Shown: positions 9,204 through 19,058, numbered from the stretch's first letter. The stretch: 21,874 nucleotides of DNA from Halieaceae bacterium (GCA_003331685.1 QOPK01000015.1:1-21874); one strand, 5' to 3'. Notes: generated by a model from the sequence alone, not told the origin. Numbers and translations are program-made.

Positions 9204-10031
9204 ATGAGCCGTCTCACACAGGTCTTTGCGGATCTGCAGTCTGACAAGCGTAGAGGCGTGATCCCTTACGTAGTAGCGGGCGACCCCAGTCCCGAAGGCA
9301 CGGTATCTTTGTTGCACAGTCTGGTTGACGCTGGCGCAGACATTCTGGAGCTGGGGGTGCCCTTTTCTGACCCGATGTCAGAGGGACCGGTGATCCAAAA
9401 AGGTCATGAGCGTGCTTTGGCGAATGGCATGAGCCTGCACCGGGTGCTCAGCATGGTGGGAGAGTTCCGGAAGGACAATGATCGGACACCCATCGTAATG
9501 ATGGGCTACGCCAACCCGATCGAGCGCTTTGGCTACGAGGCCTTCGCAGCGGCTAGCGCTGAGGCGGGAGTAGATGGCTTGATTACCGTGGACCTGCCCC
9601 CCGAGGAGGTAGACACGATCGACGGCGCTCTGAAGGCTGTCGGTCTCGATAATATTTTTCTGATTTCGCCGACCACGCCCGAACCCCGCATGCAAAAAAT
9701 TGTTGAGCGGGCACGCGGGTTCATCTACTGCGTCGCGGTAAAGGGCGTGACCGGTTCGGGCGAACTGGACATCGATGAAGTGGCTCGCAGTGTTGCCCTG
9801 ATACGCGAGAAAACGGCTCTTCCCATTGCAGTTGGTTTTGGCATCAAAAACGCGGCCAGCGCGAGTGCGGTGGCGGCTTGTGCCGATGCGGTGGTCGTCG
9901 GCAGTGCGTTAATCGCAGAAATGCAGCAAACAGCCCATTCTGCCGAGGGTATAGAAGAGATCCAGATCCACGGGGCCGCGGTAGAACTGCTACGAAGTAT
10001 CCGCGCGGGTGTGGACTCTTCACCTTCATAG
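9204..10031 (+). CDS. trpA: Tryptophan synthase alpha chain TrpA
   Basis: Cleaves indole-3-glycerol phosphate to indole and glyceraldehyde 3-phosphate; indole is channelled to TrpB. The protein has 275 residues. It aligns without gaps to E. coli numbering through the active site: catalytic Glu49 is present in LELGVPFSDP, but position 60, where the E. coli enzyme has the catalytic Asp (DPLADGP), is Glu here (DPMSEGP, codon 9381-9383). Other family segments are intact: GYANPIERFGYEAF, DGLITVDLPPEE, FLISPTTPE, GVTGSG and AVGFGIK. The acidic group is kept, so I expect activity, perhaps with altered kinetics. The start ATG is eight bases after trpB; the Shine-Dalgarno is weak. Confidence 0.97.
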   Translation: MSRLTQVFADLQSDKRRGVIPYVVAGDPSPEGTVSLLHSLVDAGADILELGVPFSDPMSEGPVIQKGHERALANGMSLHRVLSMVGEFRKDNDRTPIVMMGYANPIERFGYEAFAAASAEAGVDGLITVDLPPEEVDTIDGALKAVGLDNIFLISPTTPEPRMQKIVERARGFIYCVAVKGVTGSGELDIDEVARSVALIREKTALPIAVGFGIKNAASASAVAACADAVVVGSALIAEMQQTAHSAEGIEEIQIHGAAVELLRSIRAGVDSSPS

Positions 10032-10053
10032 TAGCACTGCACCCTCGTATACT
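10025..10053 (+). promoter_or_regulatory. Candidate sigma-70 promoter upstream of accD
   Basis: TTCATA (10025-10030, four of six matches) and TATACT (10048-10053, five of six) are separated by exactly 17 bases. They span the trpA stop and the trpA-accD gap. Transcription would start near 10060 and give a leader of about 20 bases with the accD Shine-Dalgarno in it. This would allow accD and the genes after it to be expressed independently of tryptophan control. Prediction only. Confidence 0.5.
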
Positions 10054-10079
10054 CTGCCGTTTCAGCGTTGGGAGATCCC

Positions 10080-10997
10080 ATGAGTTGGATTGATAAGATC
10101 CTGCCGTCCGGCGTCAATAAAGATGAGAGCGCAAACCGCACCAGCGTGCCTGAGGGGCTCTGGAAAAAATGCGTGAAATGCGAGGCGATCCTCTATAAGC
10201 CCGACCTGGAAAGAAATGCCGAGGTGTGCCCGAAGTGTGACCACCACATGCGTATTGGCGCGCGACGTCGCCTTGAGTTGTGTCTGGACCGGGGTGCGAC
10301 GGAGTTGTTTGCCGACCTCGAGCCGATCGATCACCTCAAGTTCAAAGACAAACGTAAATATCGTGATCGCTTGAATGCTGCTCAGCGCAGCACAGGTGAA
10401 AAAGACGCCTTGATTGCCATGCGAGGCAGTATTCTTGGGGTTCAGGTGATCACGCTGGCATTCGAGTTCGATTTTCACGGGGGCTCGATGGGATACGCGG
10501 TGGGCGAAAAGTTCACCCGCGCCGCAACGGTCGCGCTTGAGGAAGGCCTCCCTCTGATTTGCTTCTCAGCTTCGGGGGGTGCCCGAATGCAGGAGGCATT
10601 GATTTCACTGATGCAGATGGCTAAGACATCCGCGGTGATAGAGCGCCTGAAGGGACAGGGTACGCCCTATATCTCGGTGTTAACCGACCCCATTTACGGA
10701 GGCGTTTCTGCGTCTTTGGCCTTGCTGGGTGATATCAACATCGCAGAGCCCGATGCGCGAGCCGGTTTTGCCGGTCCTAACATTATCGAGCAAACCATTC
10801 GCCAGAAACTCCCAAAGGGTTTCCAGCGCAGCGAGTTTTTGCTCGAGCATGGCGCGATCGACATGATTGTGCACCGCAATGACATGCGTGAAACCCTCGC
10901 CCGTGTGCTGGCTAAGTTCACAAATCTTTCGTCGCCAGGGCAACCTGCACCGGTGTTGGAGGGCGAGGTGATCGAGGCCGATGGGGGCGCTGCCTAG
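10080..10997 (+). CDS. accD: Acetyl-CoA carboxylase carboxyltransferase beta subunit AccD
   Basis: With AccA it transfers the carboxyl group from biotin carrier protein to acetyl-CoA, giving malonyl-CoA for fatty acid synthesis. The protein has 305 residues (E. coli 304). The N-terminal zinc ribbon is complete: Cys31, Cys34, Cys50 and Cys53 (CVKC...CPKC). It is followed by the crotonase-fold carboxyltransferase domain with [32 protein letters not shown] and the [19 protein letters not shown] segment (here [16 protein letters not shown]). The start is the ATG at 10080, with GGGAG (10070-10074) five bases before it; an in-frame start at 10068 lacks that spacing. The stop lies within the folC 5' end. 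Linked accD-folC-dedD-cvpA-purF is a classic proteobacterial arrangement. Confidence 0.97.
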   Translation: MSWIDKILPSGVNKDESANRTSVPEGLWKKCVKCEAILYKPDLERNAEVCPKCDHHMRIGARRRLELCLDRGATELFADLEPIDHLKFKDKRKYRDRLNAAQRSTGEKDALIAMRGSILGVQVITLAFEFDFHGGSMGYAVGEKFTRAATVALEEGLPLICFSASGGARMQEALISLMQMAKTSAVIERLKGQGTPYISVLTDPIYGGVSASLALLGDINIAEPDARAGFAGPNIIEQTIRQKLPKGFQRSEFLLEHGAIDMIVHRNDMRETLARVLAKFTNLSSPGQPAPVLEGEVIEADGGAA

Positions 10998-12264
10998 CCT
11001 GAGCATGGTCCCACTGTCGCTGAGCGCGTGGCTGGAACGTCTCGAATCACAGCACCCGGTAGAAATCGAGCTGGGGCTAAATCGAGTCGCTAATGTCGCC
11101 CAAAACCTAGGGTTGCTCTCCTCACCGCCAATAACGCTGACAGTCGCCGGGACAAACGGCAAGGGCAGTGTCGTGACTGTCCTGTCCGCCGCATTGGTGC
11201 ATTCAGGCAAGCGCGTGGGCCGTTACACATCTCCTCACCTGAATCGTTTTAACGAGCGAATTTGTATTGACGACGTCGAGGTTCAGGATGCTGAGCTGAT
11301 CGAAGCGTTCGAGGCGATAGATGATGCTAGAGCAGCCATCAGCCTCACCTATTTCGAGGTCGCGACGCTCGCTGCCCTGTGGATTTTCCGCGAGCGTGGC
11401 GTGGACGTTCAGGTACTTGAGGTTGGACTGGGTGGGCGGCTCGATGCCGTGAATATTATCGACGCTGATCTAAGTGTCGTGACCAGTATTGGGCTCGATC
11501 ATACTGACTGGTTGGGGGATAGCCGGGAGCTGATTGCGATCGAAAAGGCAGGCGTGGCGAGATCGGGGAAGCCCTGTATTGTAGCTGATCCTGATCCACC
11601 CAATTCTCTGATCTCGACGCTCGACGCTCGTGGCGCTGCAACTTTTTTGATCAATCGGGAATGGCGAGTCGTAGGTGGTGAGATACTGACCTCAGCCCAT
11701 CGACGCTATCAGCTACCAGACGATACCGGATTGCTGCCCGTGAATATGGGGGCGGCGATCCAAGCCCTCGAAGTTAGCGGTCTGGTGACGGTAGATCAGT
11801 CTCTGGTCAACCATTTGGCGTCTGTGAGTCTTACCGGGCGGCTCAGCAGAGTCCAATTGAAGGATTTTGAGTTGGTGCTGGATGTGGCACACAACGTCGA
11901 GTCAGTGTCTCAGCTGGGGAAATTTCTCAGGGATCACCCGGTACCTGGTAAGACCGCCGCAGTGTTTGGCGTCATGGGGGATAAGCCCATTCATGATATG
12001 CTTTGTCAGTGCGAATCGACATTTGATGAATGGAATCTTATTGATCTTTGCCATGTGCCGAGAGCCATGTCCACCGATCGCTTAACGGTGTTTCTTAAGC
12101 CAATGGGCGCGCCGATTCATCAGGGTCCTTTCGCCGATTTATGGCAGTCACTGATGATGCGATTTACCATCGGTGACCGGGTAGTGGTCTTCGGGTCGTT
12201 TTTCTCGGTGGGTGAGGCAACGGCGCATCTGGCAGCGCATCACCATGACGGGGAGCAGAGCTAA
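10981..12264 (+). CDS. folC: Bifunctional folylpolyglutamate/dihydrofolate synthase FolC
   Basis: ATP-dependent addition of glutamate to dihydropteroate and of further glutamates to folates. The protein has 427 residues and belongs to the Mur ligase superfamily. Seen: the P-loop VAGTNGKGS (about 55-63), [52 protein letters not shown] and EKAGV, then the C-terminal LDVAHNVES and [12 protein letters not shown]. Start choice is uncertain. The ATG at 10981 lies inside accD (17-base overlap) with GAGG three bases upstream; the ATG at 11005 begins after the accD stop but has no usable Shine-Dalgarno. The upstream choice gives an N-terminus of about the expected length. The TAA stop abuts the dedD GTG. 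Confidence 0.94.
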   Translation: MGALPSLSMVPLSLSAWLERLESQHPVEIELGLNRVANVAQNLGLLSSPPITLTVAGTNGKGSVVTVLSAALVHSGKRVGRYTSPHLNRFNERICIDDVEVQDAELIEAFEAIDDARAAISLTYFEVATLAALWIFRERGVDVQVLEVGLGGRLDAVNIIDADLSVVTSIGLDHTDWLGDSRELIAIEKAGVARSGKPCIVADPDPPNSLISTLDARGAATFLINREWRVVGGEILTSAHRRYQLPDDTGLLPVNMGAAIQALEVSGLVTVDQSLVNHLASVSLTGRLSRVQLKDFELVLDVAHNVESVSQLGKFLRDHPVPGKTAAVFGVMGDKPIHDMLCQCESTFDEWNLIDLCHVPRAMSTDRLTVFLKPMGAPIHQGPFADLWQSLMMRFTIGDRVVVFGSFFSVGEATAHLAAHHHDGEQS

Positions 12265-12873
12265 GTGGATCCGTTACTCAGGCAACGGCTCGTAGGGACG
12301 CTGGTGTTGGTGTCGCTAGGGGTCGTCTTCTGGCCTTTGATCTTTGTGACGCCAGATACTCGTGAGCCTATGGTCCTGCAGCCGATGTCGCAGCGACCTG
12401 TCATTGATCGGACGCCGATTCCAGAACCCGAGAGCTACGAGTCCTCTGTGGCCCCAAAGCTGCCGGACCTTCCTAAAAACCCATCACAGGTGCAGGAGGT
12501 CGCCGATATCCAGACCCAAACTGACGCTGAGGCCGACTCGCTTGCCGCTTTACCAGACAGCGAATCGGTCACCGCACCGCAACCCAGGCTGCTACCCCCG
12601 TCCGATGATGCGATCGTGGATGATCAGGGGTTGCCGATTTTTTACGTTCTCCAGGTCGCTACGGTGGGGAGTGCGGTTCGCGCTGATGAGCTTGTGAAGG
12701 GGTTGCAGTCGCGCGGTTACAAGGCTTTCTCAAGTCGTTATGTCCGAGTGGATGAAGAGCTGTTTCGCATACAGGTGGGACCGAATGCTGAGCGAGCGCC
12801 GCTGATGAGGCTCAAGCCTGAAATCGATGCCGTGCTCGAAGTTGACTCCCAGATTCTGAGGTACGAACAGTAA
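12265..12873 (+). CDS. dedD: DedD-like SPOR-domain cell division protein
   Basis: A single-pass inner-membrane protein whose C-terminal SPOR domain should bind denuded peptidoglycan at the septum; E. coli DedD supports cell constriction. It has 202 residues: a short cytoplasmic N-terminus (MDPLLRQRL), one membrane helix (about 9-27), a Pro/Glu-rich periplasmic linker, and a SPOR domain (about 124-200) with FYVLQVATVGS, LVKGLQSRGYKAF and LFRIQVGP. The GTG start follows the folC stop with no gap, and GGGGAGCAGAG lies just upstream. The name rests on the folC-dedD-cvpA-purF order and the domain layout, since SPOR proteins are poorly conserved in sequence. Confidence 0.9.
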   Translation: MDPLLRQRLVGTLVLVSLGVVFWPLIFVTPDTREPMVLQPMSQRPVIDRTPIPEPESYESSVAPKLPDLPKNPSQVQEVADIQTQTDAEADSLAALPDSESVTAPQPRLLPPSDDAIVDDQGLPIFYVLQVATVGSAVRADELVKGLQSRGYKAFSSRYVRVDEELFRIQVGPNAERAPLMRLKPEIDAVLEVDSQILRYEQ

Positions 12874-12874
12874 C

Positions 12875-13444
12875 GTGGCGGAACTATTGGGTCAGCTTGG
12901 GTCAGCGATCCACAGCTTCAACCTGTTTGATTGGGTCATTGTGCTTGTCTGGTTGGTCTCCTCCGGCTACGGCATTGTAAGGGGTTTCGCGCGAGAGGCG
13001 CTGTCGATTATCGGCTGGGTTAGTGCTTTCCTTCTCGCCAATGTGGTGGCCAACTCGGTTTCTGATTTTGCACGAAACCTGATCGAAGAGCCGACAACCC
13101 GGTATCTGCTTGGGTGGGTGCTGACATTCATAGCTGTGCTGATGATGTTTGGCGTCATCGCTGCCTTTTTGTCTAAGCAGATGCGACAGCCTGGCTTTGA
13201 TGTTGGTAACCGCTTGCTGGGCGGTATTTTTGGTCTGCTTCGGGGGATGATCATCGTCGCCGCAATCAGTATTCTGCTACGTGCAGCCCTGCCTGATTCC
13301 GATGAAGACCTACTGGACGCTGCGGTGCTGATGGAGCCTGTAGAATGGGTCGCTGAACGGATCGGCGCGAACTTTGACCGGGTCTTGGAGTCGGAGCCGA
13401 CTGAGGCGGTGAAGGACACCATCGATTCGAGTGAAATGCTCTAA
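12875..13444 (+). CDS. cvpA: CvpA family membrane protein
   Basis: Integral membrane protein of the CvpA family, named for its role in colicin V production in E. coli; its molecular function is not settled. It has 189 residues with four likely membrane helices (about 18-34, 43-60, 77-99 and 115-138). Family motifs are SSGYGIVRGFAREALSIIGW after the first helix and DVGNRLLGGIFGLLRGMIIV in the last. The N-terminus is about 15 residues longer than in E. coli CvpA, and the tail is acidic. The GTG start is one base after the dedD stop, without a good Shine-Dalgarno, so coupling to dedD is likely. The position directly before purF matches the classic operon. Confidence 0.92.
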   Translation: MAELLGQLGSAIHSFNLFDWVIVLVWLVSSGYGIVRGFAREALSIIGWVSAFLLANVVANSVSDFARNLIEEPTTRYLLGWVLTFIAVLMMFGVIAAFLSKQMRQPGFDVGNRLLGGIFGLLRGMIIVAAISILLRAALPDSDEDLLDAAVLMEPVEWVAERIGANFDRVLESEPTEAVKDTIDSSEML

Positions 13445-13459
13445 GGCCGGAGAGGCATT

Positions 13460-14983
13460 ATGTGTGGACTGGTAGGGTTGGTCGCAGGGCAAGATGTTGC
13501 CGCTGATATCTACGATGCGCTGACCATGCTTCAGCACCGGGGTCAGGATGCAGCTGGCATTATGACCTGTTCAGAGGGGAAGCTCATGCAGCGCAAGGGC
13601 GAGGGTCTTGTGCGCGATGTTTTTCGTGCCACTCACATGGCACAGCTACTGGGTCGCTTCGGCATCGGGCACGTCCGTTATCCTACACAGGGCAGCTCGG
13701 GCACTGCATTGGCCCAGCCGTTCTATGTGAACTCTCCCTACGGTATAGCGCTGGCGCACAACGGGAACCTCACTAATTCCGCGTTTTTATCGGATGAGTT
13801 GTTCCAGTCAGATCTCCGCCACCTGAATACAGATTCGGATTCCGAGGTGCTGCTCAATGTGTTCGCCCACGAACTGCATCGCCTGGGTAAGCTTCAGCCC
13901 ACTGCCAACGACATATTTGACGCAATCAAAGTGGTCCACAAACGCTGCGAGGGTGGCTATGCCTCCGTGGCGCTGATTTCCGGCTTTGGTCTGGTGGCAT
14001 TCCGTGACCCTAACGGCATTCGTCCACTGGTCATAGGGCAACGTAAGGGCAGAGCGGGCGGTACCGAATACATGGTCGCTTCGGAGAGCGTGGCGCTGGA
14101 CGTATTGGGTTTCGAGCTGTTGGGCGATGTGTTGCCGGGGGAAGCCATTTGTGTCACGCAGGCGGGTGAACTACATCGTCAGCAATGTGCCGATTCACCA
14201 AAACTAACTCCCTGCATTTTTGAGCACGTCTATTTCGCTCGCCCCGATTCTCTCATCGATAGCATCTCGGTCTATAAGACGCGCATGCGCCAAGGGGCAG
14301 CGCTGGCCAAAAAGATACTGCGTGAGCGTCCCGTGAACGATATCGATGTCGTGATCCCTATTCCGGATACCAGCCGGGTTGCGGGGCAGTCGTTGGCCTA
14401 CGAATTAGGGGTCAAGTTTCGCGAGGGCTTTATGAAAAACCGCTACATCGGGCGCACTTTCATCATGCCGGGGCAGAGTGAACGGAAAAAGTCTGTGAGA
14501 CAGAAGCTCAATCCAGTGCCGCTGGAATTTCAGGACAAAACTGTCCTGCTTATTGACGACTCCATCGTGCGGGGCACGACGTGCGGCCAGATTATCCAAA
14601 TGGCGCGCGAAGCGGGTGCGCGGCAGGTTTACTTCGCTTCAGCAGCGCCACCGGTGAGATTCCCCAATGTGTATGGCATCGATATGCCCGCAGCCACCGA
14701 GCTGATTGCCCACGGGAGAAGCGTCGAGGAGGTGCGCGAGGAAATCGGTGCAGACTGGCTGGTCTATCAAGATCTCGAAGACCTGATCGAATGCTCGCGC
14801 GAAGGTAACCCCGAGGTCGACGGGTTCGAGTCGTCAGTGTTCGACGGCCAGTACCTCGCAGGGAACATTGATGATCAATACTTGCAATCGATTGAGGCTG
14901 CGCGCGCCGATGGTGCCAAAGGACGCGGTCCGTTCCCGGGCGCCAGTGAAGGGGCGGTTGTCGGCCTCCACAACGACAACTGA
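13460..14983 (+). CDS. purF: Amidophosphoribosyltransferase PurF
   Basis: Makes 5-phosphoribosylamine from PRPP and glutamine, the committed step of purine synthesis. The protein has 507 residues (E. coli 505). The N-terminal glutaminase domain begins [10 protein letters not shown], with nucleophile Cys2 exposed after Met removal and no propeptide. [29 protein letters not shown] and DPNGIRPL are intact. The phosphoribosyltransferase domain carries the PRPP loop [13 protein letters not shown]. The ATG at 13460 has GGAGAGG (13449-13455) just upstream, a stronger ribosome site than most genes of this run. Fifteen bases separate it from cvpA and three from metZ. Confidence 0.98.
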   Translation: MCGLVGLVAGQDVAADIYDALTMLQHRGQDAAGIMTCSEGKLMQRKGEGLVRDVFRATHMAQLLGRFGIGHVRYPTQGSSGTALAQPFYVNSPYGIALAHNGNLTNSAFLSDELFQSDLRHLNTDSDSEVLLNVFAHELHRLGKLQPTANDIFDAIKVVHKRCEGGYASVALISGFGLVAFRDPNGIRPLVIGQRKGRAGGTEYMVASESVALDVLGFELLGDVLPGEAICVTQAGELHRQQCADSPKLTPCIFEHVYFARPDSLIDSISVYKTRMRQGAALAKKILRERPVNDIDVVIPIPDTSRVAGQSLAYELGVKFREGFMKNRYIGRTFIMPGQSERKKSVRQKLNPVPLEFQDKTVLLIDDSIVRGTTCGQIIQMAREAGARQVYFASAAPPVRFPNVYGIDMPAATELIAHGRSVEEVREEIGADWLVYQDLEDLIECSREGNPEVDGFESSVFDGQYLAGNIDDQYLQSIEAARADGAKGRGPFPGASEGAVVGLHNDN

Positions 14984-14986
14984 GTC

Positions 14987-16189
14987 ATGACGAAGGAGAC
15001 AGGTAAATGGCTTGATGATGCGGGGCCTCGCACCCGCGCTATCAGGTCCGGCATTCGGCGGACGCCCGAGGGGGAGCAAGCTGAGCCGATCTTTACTTCT
15101 TCCAGCTTCCTGTTTGATTCGCCTGAGGATGCCGCGGCTAAGTTTGCCGGTGAGGTCGACGGCAACGTCTACTCCCGCTACACCAATCCGACCGTCAGGA
15201 CTTTTGAGGAGCGATTAGCCGCGCTTGAGCAGGGCGATGCGGCGGTTGCTACCGCGTCAGGGATGGCGGCCATCTTGGCGCTATGTCTAACCCATCTCAA
15301 GGCTGGCGATCATGTACTGTGCTCACGCGATGTCTTTGGCGCTACGGTGGGCCTGTTCCAGAATACGCTGCAGAAATTTGGCGTTGAGGTGAGTTTTGTC
15401 TCGCTCACTGATCCCGATCAGTGGCGCGGGGCGGCGAAGTCAAATACCCGGATGCTTTTCATCGAGACGCCGTCGAATCCGCTCAATGCCGTAGCAGATA
15501 TTGCTGCGCTCGCTCAGATTAGTCAGGACATTGGCGCCATGCTAGCCGTCGACAATTGTTTCTGCTCTCCGGCACTGCAAACGCCCTTGCTGCTGGGTGC
15601 TGACATTGTGACCCACTCTGCGACCAAGTATCTGGACGGGCAAGGGAGGGTATTGGGTGGCGCTCTGGTGGGAGCGGAAGAATTGATCACACCGGTAGTG
15701 GCGTTCAACCGCTCCTGTGGCCCCACGATGAGCGCGTTTAATGCCTGGGTGATGCTGAAGGGGCTGGAAACACTGGACCTCAGAATGCGTGCCCATTCTG
15801 ACAACGCGCAGTGTCTGGCTGAATGGCTGGCCGAGCATTCTCTGGTAGAAGCGGTACATTACTGCGGGCTGCCCGACCATCCCGGACACGCCTTAGCGGT
15901 CCGTCAGCAGCACGGTTTTGGTGGGGTACTGGCATTTGAGGTAGCAGGTGGGCGCGAGGCGGCCTGGCAGTTCATCAGTGGGACAGAGCTCATGTCGCTC
16001 ACAGCCAACCTCGGAGACGCCAAGACCACCATCGTGCATCCAGCGTCGACGACCCATGGGCGCCTGACAGCCGAGCAGCGCGGAGCCGCGGGCATCTCCG
16101 AAGGACTGGTTCGTATTGCTGTGGGTCTCGAGGATCTCGAGGATCTGCAGGCAGACTGTCTGCGTGGCTTCGCTGCCATAAGTCGCTAG
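14987..16189 (+). CDS. metZ: O-succinylhomoserine sulfhydrylase MetZ
   Basis: PLP enzyme that makes homocysteine directly from O-succinylhomoserine and sulfide, bypassing cystathionine. The 400-residue protein belongs to the Cys/Met metabolism (MetB/MetC) family. Seen: RTPEGEQAEPIFTSSSFLFD, NVYSRYTNPTVRTFEERLA, ASGMAAIL, ETPSNPLN, AVDNCFCSPALQTPL, and SATKYLDGQGRVLGG with the PLP lysine at 214. The DGQGR context and the purF-metZ linkage fit MetZ of Pseudomonas rather than cystathionine gamma-synthase; substrate choice is inferred from that. The start ATG is three bases after purF with a weak Shine-Dalgarno. This is the last gene of the long + strand run. Confidence 0.93.
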   Translation: MTKETGKWLDDAGPRTRAIRSGIRRTPEGEQAEPIFTSSSFLFDSPEDAAAKFAGEVDGNVYSRYTNPTVRTFEERLAALEQGDAAVATASGMAAILALCLTHLKAGDHVLCSRDVFGATVGLFQNTLQKFGVEVSFVSLTDPDQWRGAAKSNTRMLFIETPSNPLNAVADIAALAQISQDIGAMLAVDNCFCSPALQTPLLLGADIVTHSATKYLDGQGRVLGGALVGAEELITPVVAFNRSCGPTMSAFNAWVMLKGLETLDLRMRAHSDNAQCLAEWLAEHSLVEAVHYCGLPDHPGHALAVRQQHGFGGVLAFEVAGGREAAWQFISGTELMSLTANLGDAKTTIVHPASTTHGRLTAEQRGAAGISEGLVRIAVGLEDLEDLQADCLRGFAAISR

Positions 16190-16208
16190 CTCGCTACGGC
16201 CACTTTCG

Positions 16209-16230
16209 CGCGGCCATATCGCGGCCATAT
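16209..16230 (+). repeat. Tandem 11-bp duplication in the metZ-acnB gap
   Basis: CGCGGCCATAT occurs twice, back to back and identical, in the 94-base gap (16190-16283) between the converging metZ and acnB genes. The rest of the gap holds only short imperfect inverted repeats (for example GCACC/GGTGC at 16268-16281) without a T-run on either strand, so I see no convincing intrinsic terminator for either gene. Confidence 0.8.
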
Positions 16231-16283
16231 TTAGTACCAAGAATACGCCAGCTTGGCACGCTCAGCGGCACCAGTGGGTGCGG

Positions 16284-18896
16284 TCAGGCGACTTCATCAA
16301 TAATCGTTGCCGCGATTCGCTCGCCGTCCTCGGCCAGCTTCTGGAAGGCCACAACCTGATCGAAGTTCATATAACGATAGATTTCATCTGCCATAGAGTC
16401 GATCTTGCCGGCGTATTCCAGATACTCGGCAGGGGTCGGTAGTTTGCCGAGAAGTGCACCGACCGCGGCGAGTTCGGCAGAGGTGAGATACACATTCGCC
16501 CCTTCGCCAAGCCGATTCGGGAAGTTACGGGTAGACGTCGATAGTACCGTCGACTTGGGTGCGACTCTGGCCTGGTTGCCCATACACAGCGAGCAGCCCG
16601 GCATCTCGGTCCGCGCGCCCGCTCGACCGAAGATCGCGTAGTAGCCTTCCTCCATGAGCTGATGTTCGTCCATCCGGGTAGGGGGGCAAATCCACATCCT
16701 GGTGCTGACGGGTGCGCCATGTGCCTCTAGTAGCTCACCGGCGGCTCGGAAATGGCCAATATTGGTCATGCAACTGCCGATAAACACTTCGTCAACCTGA
16801 TCGCCCTGTACTTCCGAGAGAAGACGCGCATCGTCGGGGTCATTGGGCGCACAGACAATCGGCTGATCGATTTCTGCCAAATCAATTTCAATGACCGCTG
16901 CGTACTCTGCGTCTGCATCCGCCTTAAGTAGCTCTGGATTCTTAAGCCAGGCTTCCATGTTTCTCGCCCTTCGCTCGAGCGTGCGAGCGTCACCGTAGCC
17001 CTCGGCGATCATGGAGCGCAGCAATACGATATTGGAGCGCAGGTACTCAGCAATGGTGGCTTCCCCGAGCTTGATGGTGCATCCGGCGGCAGATCGCTCT
17101 GCTGACGCATCCGACAGTTCAAACGCCTGTTCAACGGTCAGCGAATCTAAACCTTCAATCTCAAGAATCCGCCCTGAGAAAATGTTTTTCTTACCTTTTT
17201 TCTCGACTGTCAACAGTCCCTGCTGGATCGCATAGTATGGAATTGCATGCACCAGATCCCGGAGGGTCACGCCCAGCTGCATCTCGCCCTTGAAGCGGAC
17301 CAGTACTGATTCGGGCATGTCCAGTGGCATCACGCCCGTCGCGGCGGCAAAAGCCACCAGTCCGGAGCCCGCGGGAAATGAGATGCCCATGGGGAAGCGG
17401 GTGTGGGAGTCACCCCCGGTGCCAACGGTGTCCGGTAACAACATTCTGTTGAGCCAGCTATGGATAATCCCATCTCCCGGGCGCAGAGAGACGCCGCCTC
17501 GGGTCATGATGAAATCGGGCAGCGTGTGCTGCGTGTCGATGTCGACCGGCTTTGGATAGGCAGCGGTATGACAAAAGGATTGCATTGTCAGGTCGGCCGA
17601 AAAGCCTAAACAGGCGAGATCCTGTAACTCATCGCGTGTCATCGGCCCCGTGGTGTCCTGTGAGCCCACGGTCGTCATGCGCGGTTCACAGTAGGTGCCG
17701 GGTCGAATGCCTTCTACGCCGCACGCGTGACCCACCATTTTCTGAGCCAGCGTGAAGCCTTTGTCGGAGTGCTCCGGCGGCTCTGGGGTGCGAAACAGAT
17801 CGGTTTCCCCTAGGCCCAGCGCCTCTCGAGCCTTCCCGGTGAGGCCGCGCCCGATAATCAGATTGATGCGCCCGCCTGCGCGGACCTCATCCAGCAGCAC
17901 GTCGGAGCGTAAGGCAAATTCCGACAGCACATCGCCACTCTCTGACAGGATTTTACCCTCATAGGGACGGATCTCGATCACATCACCCATACCGAGCGAA
18001 TCAACAGGCGCCTCGAATACCAGTGCGCCGGCATCCTCCATCGTGTTGTAGAAGATGGGCGCGACCTTGCCGCCAATACAGACGCCACCAGCCCTCTTGT
18101 TTGGAATGCCGGGCGTATCTTCACCGAAGTACCAGAGCACGGAGTTGGTAGCAGATTTGCGTGATGACCCTGTTCCCACTACATCGCCAACAAATGCCAC
18201 TGGCAGACCTGCCTGCTTGATTCCCTCGATTTGTTTCAGTGGGCCGGTGACGCCCGGCGCATCGGGTTCAATGCCGTCTCGGGCCATCTTGAACATGGCC
18301 AGCGCGTGAAGCGGGATATCGGGGCGCGACCAGGCGTCGGGAGCGGGGGACAGGTCATCGGTATTGGTCTCTCCGGTGACTTTGAATACCACCATTTTAA
18401 GCGACTCGGGCACCTCGGGGCGTTCGGTGAACCATTCTCCCGCCGCCCAGCTCTCCAAAACGGCTTGGGCATTCTTTGATCCGCCTTTTGCCAGCTCCAC
18501 CACGTCGTAAAAGGCGTCGAACACCAATAACGTCTGTTTCAGTTCTCTTGCTGCGTGAGTGCCCAGCGCCTCATCGTCGAGTAATCCGACCAGCGTGGTG
18601 ATGTTGTAGCCACCATGCATGTCGCCCAGTAGGCGAATCGCATGCTCGCGGTCAATCAAATCACAGCTGGTTTCCCCTTTCGCCAGCGCCGACAGAAAGC
18701 CGGCTTTGACATATGCGGCCTCATCAACCCCTGGAGGCACTCGCTCAGTCAGCAGTTCTACGAGAAAGGCCTCCTCGCCCGCTGGTGGGTTTTTCAAAAG
18801 TTCCAATAATTCGGCAACCTGCTCGGGGGATAGCGGGGCAGGGGGTATATTCTGGGCGGCGCGGTCGGCGACGTGTTGACGGTAGGCTTCCAGCAT
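16284..18896 (-). CDS. acnB: Aconitate hydratase B / 2-methylisocitrate dehydratase AcnB
   Basis: TCA-cycle aconitase that isomerises citrate to isocitrate; AcnB enzymes can also dehydrate 2-methylisocitrate. The 870-residue protein is collinear with E. coli AcnB (865). It has the N-terminal HEAT-like domain ([28 protein letters not shown]), the swivel domain ([40 protein letters not shown]), and the catalytic domains with [26 protein letters not shown] and [14 protein letters not shown]. The [4Fe-4S] cysteines are Cys709 (GSCMTN), Cys768 and Cys771 (CSLCMGNQ). The start is ATG at 18896, with AAGGA (18905-18909) eight bases upstream. It converges with metZ and diverges from the DUF1289-miaE pair. 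E. coli AcnB binds its own mRNA when iron is short; whether this one does cannot be seen here. Confidence 0.98.
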   Translation of the reverse strand: MLEAYRQHVADRAAQNIPPAPLSPEQVAELLELLKNPPAGEEAFLVELLTERVPPGVDEAAYVKAGFLSALAKGETSCDLIDREHAIRLLGDMHGGYNITTLVGLLDDEALGTHAARELKQTLLVFDAFYDVVELAKGGSKNAQAVLESWAAGEWFTERPEVPESLKMVVFKVTGETNTDDLSPAPDAWSRPDIPLHALAMFKMARDGIEPDAPGVTGPLKQIEGIKQAGLPVAFVGDVVGTGSSRKSATNSVLWYFGEDTPGIPNKRAGGVCIGGKVAPIFYNTMEDAGALVFEAPVDSLGMGDVIEIRPYEGKILSESGDVLSEFALRSDVLLDEVRAGGRINLIIGRGLTGKAREALGLGETDLFRTPEPPEHSDKGFTLAQKMVGHACGVEGIRPGTYCEPRMTTVGSQDTTGPMTRDELQDLACLGFSADLTMQSFCHTAAYPKPVDIDTQHTLPDFIMTRGGVSLRPGDGIIHSWLNRMLLPDTVGTGGDSHTRFPMGISFPAGSGLVAFAAATGVMPLDMPESVLVRFKGEMQLGVTLRDLVHAIPYYAIQQGLLTVEKKGKKNIFSGRILEIEGLDSLTVEQAFELSDASAERSAAGCTIKLGEATIAEYLRSNIVLLRSMIAEGYGDARTLERRARNMEAWLKNPELLKADADAEYAAVIEIDLAEIDQPIVCAPNDPDDARLLSEVQGDQVDEVFIGSCMTNIGHFRAAGELLEAHGAPVSTRMWICPPTRMDEHQLMEEGYYAIFGRAGARTEMPGCSLCMGNQARVAPKSTVLSTSTRNFPNRLGEGANVYLTSAELAAVGALLGKLPTPAEYLEYAGKIDSMADEIYRYMNFDQVVAFQKLAEDGERIAATIIDEVA

Positions 18897-18935
18897 TTAC
18901 AGCGTCCTTCTACGTGCGGGGTTCTCGATAGCGCG

Positions 18936-18966
18936 ATTATAGCGTGGCGATTGTTTCCAAGGTTAA
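18936..18966 (-). promoter_or_regulatory. Candidate acnB promoter
   Basis: On the - strand a perfect TATAAT (18941-18936) lies 39 bases before the acnB ATG. The best -35 nearby is TTAACC (18966-18961, four of six matches) with a long 19-base spacer. Transcription would begin near 18929, giving a leader of about 33 bases that includes the AAGGA ribosome site. The weak -35 leaves room for an activator; I recognise no operator. Confidence 0.5.
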
Positions 18967-19011
18967 CGACGGTTTGAATACCCCTCATTCACTCAGCCGA
19001 TGGCAGGGGCA

Positions 19012-19038
19012 TTGCCTCGATACAGAAACTGCTAAACT
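19012..19038 (+). promoter_or_regulatory. Candidate promoter for the DUF1289-miaE pair
   Basis: TTGCCT (19012-19017, four of six matches) and an extended -10 TGCTAAACT (19030-19038) are separated by 15 bases, in the divergent gap with acnB. Transcription would start near 19045, just ahead of GGAGG at 19050-19054. The spacer is short, so the call is tentative. The -10 resembles the trpF candidate (TGCTAAAAT). Confidence 0.35.
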
Positions 19039-19058
19039 TCGCTCGCTTCGGAGGAACC

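Noticed and set aside
16127..16144. Tandem 9-bp CTCGAGGAT duplication in metZ
   Set aside because: It encodes LEDLED, which matches the normal C-terminal family motif, so it need not be a recent duplication.
16268..16281. Hairpin GCACC-AGTG-GGTGC as a terminator for metZ or acnB
   Set aside because: The stem has only five pairs and there is no T-run after it on either strand.
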